Assembly: GCA_003049465.1 (NCBI GenBank) | Contig: PYSS01000020.1 | Location: 1-64,000 of the forward strand | From: Magnaporthiopsis rhizophila | Taxonomy: Eukaryota; Ascomycota; Sordariomycetes; Magnaporthales; Magnaporthaceae | Direction of reading: 5' to 3' | DNA length: 64,000 nucleotides | In this document: positions 57,176-64,000 of the stretch, in pieces | Numbering within the stretch: the first letter of the stretch is position 1 | Layout of the letters: each line of letters starts with the position of its first letter | Notes under the pieces: generated by a model | Databases searched by the model: none | Seen by the model: only the letters and a program-made list of their open reading frames with translations | What the model was told of the DNA's origin: nothing | Program-made: the position numbers and the translations under genes

Positions 57176-59939
57176 CTACCAGCCCTTCTTCCGCGCGAAC
57201 CGCTTGTTCAACAGGGCAAGGACCTTGGTGACGTTGAACTGGACGTATTCCAGATCAAGATCGTCCTGGTTGTCCTTCTGCATCTCGAGCAGGTCATCCA
57301 GTTTGAGGTCCAGTTCCAGGAGGCCTCGGTTGCGTCCTGCGACGAACAAGTGTTGGTTAGCAACGGAGGGCTAAAGGGGAATATACTCCTTCCGGCAAGA
57401 GAAAACGTACCCTTATAATGCAACGAGATGACAAAGGTCCCAGGGAGAGGGCTTGTGAAGTTGAAGTAGATGTTCGCCCTCCTGTTGTCCGGGACGTTGC
57501 TCTTCTGAATCACACCCTCCTTCTCGAGTTGATGATGCGTGAACTTGTAGGGACCGAGCACCTGTTGCTTCTGCGCCTTGCGCCGCGTCCCCTCGCTCTG
57601 GCTCCGCACGTTGTGTAGATAGCTCTTGTATGTCTCGAGCTGGCCGACCAAGTACGAGTTGTGGTCGCGTATCGTCTTGTACACCTCGTCGAGCTTCTGC
57701 GTCTCCAGGATGACACCATCCTTGAGAGAGCCCAGATGCTGAAGCTCCTGCTCAACCTCGTCCCGCAGCAGCGAGAAGCCGTCCGACTTGTCCGTCACCT
57801 TCAGCTCCTGCAGCTGACTGAGCAGCTCCATGGCTCGAATGCCCTTGCGCACCATGATGGCATCGTTCTTGGACGTGGCGGCGGCGTCGGCGATGCGCTC
57901 CAGCCTCAGGGGGCGCCGCGCCACCGACGCGTTCTGAGGTATCGACCGCATGATCTGGACAAAAATGGTCTTGGCCTCCATGAAGAAGACTTCTTCTTGT
58001 GTGATGTCCAGGGCGGCCGTCAGGTCGTCAATCGCCGTCTCCCAGCGGCTGAAGAGCGGGAGGTTGATGACGCGGTTCTCCTTGCGCGGCACCTGCGCCG
58101 GCGCCTGGCCCAGCTCGCTCATGAGCACGGCGAGGTGCGAGTTCTCGTCCTTGCAGAGGTCGCCGCCGTGCTTGTCGATCAGAGAGTGCATGGCGTAGAT
58201 TTCGTTGAGAGTGATGGACAGCTCCAGGTCCTTCTTGGACAGGGCCACGTAGTTGTCCATCTCCAGGCTCTCGTAGAAGTCGCCAACCTCGCAGAGATCC
58301 AGCATGAACTTGTTGACACGGTCCTTGTTTTGCTGGATGAAGGGCTGCAGCTTCGCCATGTATGGCTCCTTGGCATACGACGGTTTGTTGGCAAGATTCT
58401 GCAGCATCTTTGCGATCAGGGTGAGCGTCCTCCGCGGGCGGTCGGCAGGCGTCCCATCGATCAGCATGTACGACTTGGGCGTCACGATGGCCGGGTTGAT
58501 GAAGCGCAGGAAAAAGAAGCCACCGATCAATGTGCAGATGACCTGGTCGTTGGCGTCGGGGTATTTCCTCTTGGTGAGACTCCGGATCTGTTTGCAAATC
58601 CACCTGATCCCATAGGGCGCCTCCTCCAAGCCGTCGATGATGGTGGTCAGGAAGCCGTTGGCGATCTCGGTCAGCATCGTTAGCCTGGGCTCGATGATCT
58701 GCTGCACCTGAAGGTTCTCTGCGGCCTGCTCGCCCGTGATGCCCTTGGGCAGCGAGGCTGGCAGGGTACCAGTGTCCTCCTCGATCTGCTCAATCATCCG
58801 CTCGTAGACCTTCAGGGGGTTGATCTCAAGATCCAAGTCCTTAAGTTCTATCAAGCTGTTGATCCTATCCGCGAGCACAGACTTGAGGAAGCTCTGTCCG
58901 GGTCCTCGCCTTGTGTAGGTGGTCATCATTCGTGACACGGGAGTGTTCGCACGGAGAAGAGAAGAATACTCGGGGGTGTTGTCGAACTGATAGGTCAGGA
59001 CGGACTGTGGTGGGGGCAGAATCAAAAAACGTCAGTTGAGAACGCAAATAAGACCCAACGCGATAGCGCGTCGACGCCAGCATCGTCGCCATATACAGAC
59101 CTGGAACATGGTCAGGAGCAGGTGCTCTTCGCGGCTCTCGTACTGGTTTCCGTAAATAGTGAACATGACGGTCTGAAGTAATGAGTCGATTTCGGACATG
59201 GAGACCAGACGACAGAGGTGTGCAATGTGCCTCGGCTCGGACTGCAAGAGAAACAGCAGGTTGCCGTATTTCTGCGTCTTGTCGTCGTTCGGAAACGCGC
59301 CTTCTTGCATCTCGGTGGCGTCCTCGAGGTGGCTTGCGACTTCATTTTGCTAGAGTGCCGAGCGACGCAGTCAGCGACAGAGCCGATGTTGGGAAAAAGG
59401 CATGTTGATGGCGGATTTGCTGCTGCAAGGGCTTCAGGGGAGGGCATCTTTTTCGCTCACCTCTTCCAATGCCATGCGATTCTGGATGAGCAGCGCGATC
59501 CTAGAGTCCAGGTAGCGCACATCCTTTTCCAGAACGAAGTTCTTCTTGGACTGCGTCGAGATCTTGGTCTTGAGTTCGCGGAGGATTTTTTGGGCTTTTG
59601 GGAGGAGTGACTGCTGTCAGTAATTCGTATTCTATTGCCGGCCAGGTCGCGGCGGTCGGGCGGGCGGTCGTCTGTCTGGCCGCAAACTCGGGCGAGGATC
59701 GCGGGCCTACCTTTGGCGAGGTCATCTTCAATTTCGAGGTCGGTCTCGTTGGCGGACATGGACATGTACAATGCCGACATGGAGATCCGCTTCGACTGGC
59801 GGGCGGACCGCGAGCCATCGTAGGACGACATGGTGTTCTGGCGCGAGAGCGGTTGATAGGATGAGGATGAGGCCGTCGATGCTCGAGATGGGGTCTGCAG
59901 CATGACCGACATGTTGGCGGCCGCGCGCGCTGGCAACAT
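57176..59939 (-). CDS. Ras GTPase-activating protein, Gap1/IQGAP-like RasGAP with C-terminal RasGAP_C
   Basis: Five exons (59939-59711, 59594-59461, 59349-59101, 59004-57411, 57336-57176) join to 788 residues. The start may instead be the next in-frame ATG at 59912 (MSVMLQTPSR), which has A at -3. Residues 1-76 are Ser-rich; about 77-121 look helical and coiled-coil. The GAP domain shows SLLRANTPVSRMMTTYTRRG, in which Arg222 is at the arginine-finger position, and the hallmark FLRFINPAIVTP (369-380). A RasGAP_C region, about 590-788, ends in RGLLELDLKLDDLLEMQKDN and NKRFARKKGW. The domain order and size match S. pombe Gap1 rather than a true IQGAP: there is no calponin-homology domain and no IQ motif. 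The expected role is to stimulate GTP hydrolysis on Ras and so down-regulate its signalling in morphogenesis. Confidence 0.92.
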
Positions 59940-62900
59940 TCGTGGTGGCAGCGCCGCACAAAGGGCACTCGGGCTGGGCGGGGGGAGGGCGCTTCAAGAG
60001 GAGCTGGGCGTGGCTGCTGTTGGCTGGGTATGGGTAAATCTGTCGCTGCACGGTAGCGCGGGGGACTCGGACCCTAATCAAAGCCAAAAAGGAGAGCGCG
60101 GAAACAAAAAGATGCAGCCTCCAAAAAAGCAACAAGCTAAAAAAAAGACGGCGAGCCGGTCGGCTGGCTTTTGCTAGGTCGCTTCGCTGGGGGTCCACCG
60201 TCGGTGTTTCCAATCAAAGAGAGGGCTGGCGGCGAGAGAGCGAGGGCAAAAGAGTGGATGTGCGGAAAACCAGGGAGGTGGTGAAAGCGGTGATGCCGGC
60301 TGGGGTTTCCCTTTTTGTGTGTGTTTTTTTTTTTTTTTCTATCGTCGAGTGAGGAGCAGCGAAACTCCTCAATTGTTCGATCGAGGGCAGCAGCGGGGGA
60401 CGATGGGGCGGGCGGCGCAGATGCGATTAGGGAACTAGGGGTCCGAAAATTGACCAGAGGCGGCTGCTTTGGGGAGACAACGGGGTCGCGGTGGGTTGGT
60501 GGTGGTGCGGGCGCAGACTGGATGCAGGCGGGACGGGGGTCGCAGCAGATCGTCGCTGTAACAACTGTGGGAATTCGAGAGACTCTAGGCTTGCGGTCGG
60601 GGCGGCTGTCTAAGACAAGTCAAGACGCGGCGTTTCCGCGCAAGGCGTATTTGTGCGTGAATGATGTGCGCGAGTGCGTGTGCGTCGTGGATGGTGAATT
60701 GTGAATGGCGCTGTTCTTCGAGTTCTTGTGAGTGGGTGTGGGTGGGTGTGTGCCTAGATTCTGGTGGCCGACATTGATGTGTTTGGGAATCCGCACGGCT
60801 GAGATGTGATTGGAGGCCGTTGGGGCGGCGTACCTTGGTCTGAAATCTGCACTCGGAAAAGCCAAGAGACTTGCCCTGCTGAGAGTGCCAAATTCTTGCT
60901 CGCAAAACCGCAATCTTCTCTCACATGCGCCTCGGGGCAAGAGAATGAGGGAGGGGAGAGGATGGGATGCGTCAAGTCAAAGATGCGAGTGGTGAACATG
61001 ACAAACTGGTTGAAAGTGCCAAATCCTGGCCAATTTGCCGCGTCCTTGATGGCCGACCAAGCCGAGCCCCCTGTGCAGCAGCAGAAGCAGGGGAGGACGA
61101 ATCAGGCACGACTGGACCGGTGACGAGATGCAAAACGGTGGGGAAGCAGCATGAAAGGGAAGGCGCCATTGGAGGATGCCCACGCAGGGTGGCAGCGGCA
61201 GGTTGCAGGCACACTGAGAAGGGAGGCTTCAGAAACCGGTGGCTTTTTGCCTTCTTCTACGCTCACGCCCTGTGCCGCACCCCTCAGTGCTTGATGGGCT
61301 ATCCCCCACTTTTGATTCCGGCCAAGTCTCATGGATATTACTGCGGTTCATCATGAGTGGTTGACGATACTATGGAATTGTACCGTACATAAACCGAGCA
61401 AACGATTGTGAATGTCAGCCAGCTTAGTGGTAGTGCGCGACGGCAAAGAAGAATGAAGCCATTTAAAGCAGCCACCTACCGCCGGCAGTCAAGCACTTTG
61501 TGGTTGGACATTCGCTGTCAACAGAAATAGCAAAGCCGAGGCCTCGTGGCGCACCCCCTCCCAGGCAGGTGGAGGACCTGAGTGGCCAGCCGGGATCTTT
61601 GCCAGGATCACAGGGGCAAAGTGGGGCGGTCGGCGGAAACGAGTCAGTCGGTGCGCCAATACCATGTTGTGTGTGCCCCAGAGGGCTGCTTGTGGTGGTG
61701 GAGTGCCGGCCATCGAAATAAACGGATCGAATGTGCTGCAGCCAGCCAGCCAGCAGTTCGCCACTCGCCATCAAATCATTTGGGCATCAACCTCCAGCCT
61801 GCCACCTCTGGCTGGCTTGAAACACCTCACAAGGGATACAAGGCTACCTCTTGGTACCTCCGCTATTTGTCCGCCAATCGTGTCTATCAGCCAGGCTGAC
61901 TCGGCTGGCTGTTGGGCTGGCCCAGGGAAGATGAAAGGCAACTTGCGCACGCACACACAGACACGCCCGCCAGTGTCAGCCGCCTTCCCCTCCTCCCTGT
62001 CTCCCTCCAATCTCAAGCTTTGACCACAACTGCCACCACCCCAATCCGGAGTGGTGTGTGGTGGTCTCGGTTGCGACGCTTTTTTTCTGGGGCTGAGTGA
62101 CGCACACTGAAAGGGAACGTGCACGAGAAGGGGCAGCGCAGTTGTGTCCCCTCCCGGGAGGTCGGTCGGCTGTTCTATTTTGATCACCTAGAAAAAATGA
62201 CATGGCAGGCAAAACCCGGGCTTCTGCTTTTACGGAGAGCCGGCTGGCGGCTATCAAAACGAGACCTGAGCGCGCACGCGCAGGAAAGATCGCCACGAAG
62301 CGTGTGTTTTGAGACGACCCCGTTCTAAAATGTTCTCGAACCTCAGCCGCATAATGAACGGTCCCCGCCCAAGCAGAAGAGCACGGCTTGTGGGAAAACA
62401 CAAAACACGGGAAAGAGAAAAAAAATGGACGCCGGCCGATTTATGCCCCGTCGTCTCGTCTTTCTCTCTCTCTATCCATGCATAGCGGTCCCACGGCGGC
62501 GGGATGGCGACAGCATGGACCGGCGAGCGTCCGTCAGGGTATTTTATGCGCCCTGCGAAACCGCACAACCATGCCAAGTTGACTTAGCGCCCGGCTTCCA
62601 ACGAGTTCCTTTTCCTCTTGCCCAACATTCATTTCCCCTGTCTGAACTGCCCGCCCTGCGTCGCTTATGCGGTTACACAATCATACCGCCAGGGGAGCCG
62701 TCCCATTGAACCGTCCCATCTCCATCCTGATCCCTTCTAGGGTGAGGCTGATTCGCCAGCCCTCTCATTCAAGACAGAAACATGGACGTGGAGGCCCAGG
62801 AAACAAAAAGAAACGCAAGGGAGCCTCCTTCCGGAAAAGCCGTGATGGGCGCCTTTGTTTTTTTGCCCCTCACCTGGCTGCCGAGAACCCTAGCAGGCAT

Positions 62901-64000
62901 GTCCCTGTCGAAACCTCTGTCACCGTCCCTCTCGTCGCCGTTTCGCGGGAGCAGAGCCAAGAACGGAGTGCATATCCGACAGGGTCTCAGATGAACTATC
63001 TGGGCCCACCATGCCTATCTGGCCAAGGTAAGGTGGAGTTTTCTATTGTCACCTTGCGTGCCATATGGCGTATGAAAAAGGGGAATGAAAGGCCATCGGC
63101 AGTCGGGTCCCCTTTTTTTGTTGTTTTTTATTTGCTGTTTTGGGGGTGGGCTGGCTTTGGAGACTAGCCTGGGGAAATTTGCAGGGGCGGCAGAGCAGTC
63201 GACCGCGAAACGTCCACCACGAGTTTGTTTGCGTGCTTGTTACACCCCTGTCCTGCCCCGTTGGCAGCGACTTGTTCGTGTCCACTGGCGTGCGCAAGCG
63301 TGGACGCGGCCCAGAAGTTTCGTCCGATGACAAAACTCTGTCCTTCGGCATCAGAACCCAAATCTGATCTCCAAGAAAGAAGCTTGCCGTCCCCATCCCC
63401 TGCCCCCTTTTTTCCTTCTTCGCCCCGCGTTCTAGACGAGGCAAGGTCAAGGCTTTGCCTCCGCACTACAGCCATGTCCATCGCCCAGCCCTTGGGAACG
63501 GAACCTCCATCCATCCCATTGAACTTTGGCCGAGCCGAGTCTATTGTGCGGCCAGGCTCGTGGAGGAAATCGACGGCTCGTACACACGGGTCGGACCTCG
63601 TCGTCCTTCCTCCCTTTAGACGCGGCTCCTGATTTCGCAGTAACTATGGTTGATGTTTAAATTGCCCTGTTCTTCCTCCTACCACCTACCAAGTCCGGCA
63701 TCCCGGGGGAGAACACTATCGACGCCGCTTCCTATACGCCGAGCCGCATATACCTGCACTTTGTGACCTGCCCTGCCGTTGGGCGGTCTTAGCGACTGGG
63801 TTTAGGGGCTTGCATTTCCGGCCACGATCGAGACTTGGTGCTGTCATCGACCAAAGCCAATTCCGCCACCTGGTCGGTGGCGCTGGGGTCGAAAATGACA
63901 GACGCGGCGCACATGCATTCTGACCTATCCCAATTTTCGAGTCCGAGCTGGAGGGGAAGGAATATTCTCCGAAGAGGAGAAGGGAAGTGATCTGCGGTTT
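59940..64000. other. 4.1-kb region without a supportable gene
   Basis: Upstream of the RasGAP gene to the end of the window. The part next to 59940 is pyrimidine-rich on the minus strand and is probably leader and promoter. Further out, frames such as 62667-63167 and 63225-63632 are overlapping, biased in composition and match no family. A 15-T run lies near 60325. The right end could be the promoter of a gene beyond the window. Confidence 0.5.

Noticed and set aside
62667..63167. 166-codon frame near the right end
   Set aside because: Overlapped by other frames of equal quality on both strands; composition and content look non-coding.
1..64000. RIP-degraded transposons, CRISPR arrays, secondary-metabolite clusters or a heterokaryon-incompatibility locus
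   Set aside because: No AT-rich TpA-biased islands, no spaced direct repeats, no PKS/NRPS/NACHT-type proteins were seen in any frame.

Overview
The window is nuclear DNA of a filamentous ascomycete (Pezizomycotina), most likely a Sordariomycete. The evidence is short GT-AG introns (about 60-120 nt) with CTGAC/CTAAC-like branch sites, GC-rich codon third positions, long pyrimidine-rich leaders, and proteins that read as orthologues of Neurospora and Magnaporthe-type housekeeping genes. Genus is not determined. There is no CRISPR array, no recognisable transposon ORF and no bacterial-style operon. Gene models below were built by hand: exons were joined only where the reading frame, the splice sites and the protein-family sequence all agree.

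Layout. 1-8.5 kb: an unrecognised single-pass membrane/coiled-coil protein (+), a small unrecognised membrane protein (-) and the Lgl/tomosyn-family exocytosis factor Sro7 (-). 8.5-12.6 kb: no supportable gene. 12.6-18.3 kb: two convergent nutrient transporters, a Dal5/allantoate-type MFS permease (+, 7 exons) and a Pho84-type phosphate:H+ symporter (-, 7 exons). 20.2 kb: an intron-containing tRNA-Leu(UAA). 21.9-25.1 kb: a full-length Argonaute with a complete D-E-D-H slicer tetrad (-), preceded by about 3.6 kb of pyrimidine-rich sequence. 28.7-34.3 kb: RNA14 (-) and ASF1 (+), divergent. 36.2-42.7 kb: a CorA-like membrane protein (+), a BolA2/Fra2-type protein (-), a NIF3 protein (+) and VPS51 (-). 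46.1-55.7 kb: RMI1 (+), SKI3 (-) and UTP22 (+). 57.2-59.9 kb: a Gap1-type RasGAP (-). 59.9-64 kb: no gene seen.

The genes are mostly independent housekeeping functions. Several touch RNA metabolism (Rna14 3'-end processing, Ski3 exosome cofactor, Utp22 pre-rRNA processing, Argonaute silencing), two concern vesicle traffic (Sro7, Vps51), two chromatin or genome stability (Asf1, Rmi1), two iron or metal proteins (BolA, NIF3), and two nutrient uptake. Genes often alternate in strand, giving several close convergent pairs (187-333 bp apart) and compact divergent promoters.

I did not find a convincing previously undescribed multi-gene system. The observations best worth a second look are the frame-preserving, stop-free introns in the BolA and CorA-like genes, the twin start of NIF3 with a mitochondrial-type presequence, the R-SNARE-like tail with a zero-layer arginine on the Sro7 homologue, the long and apparently spliced leader of the Argonaute gene, and homopolymer runs that coincide with assembly gaps.
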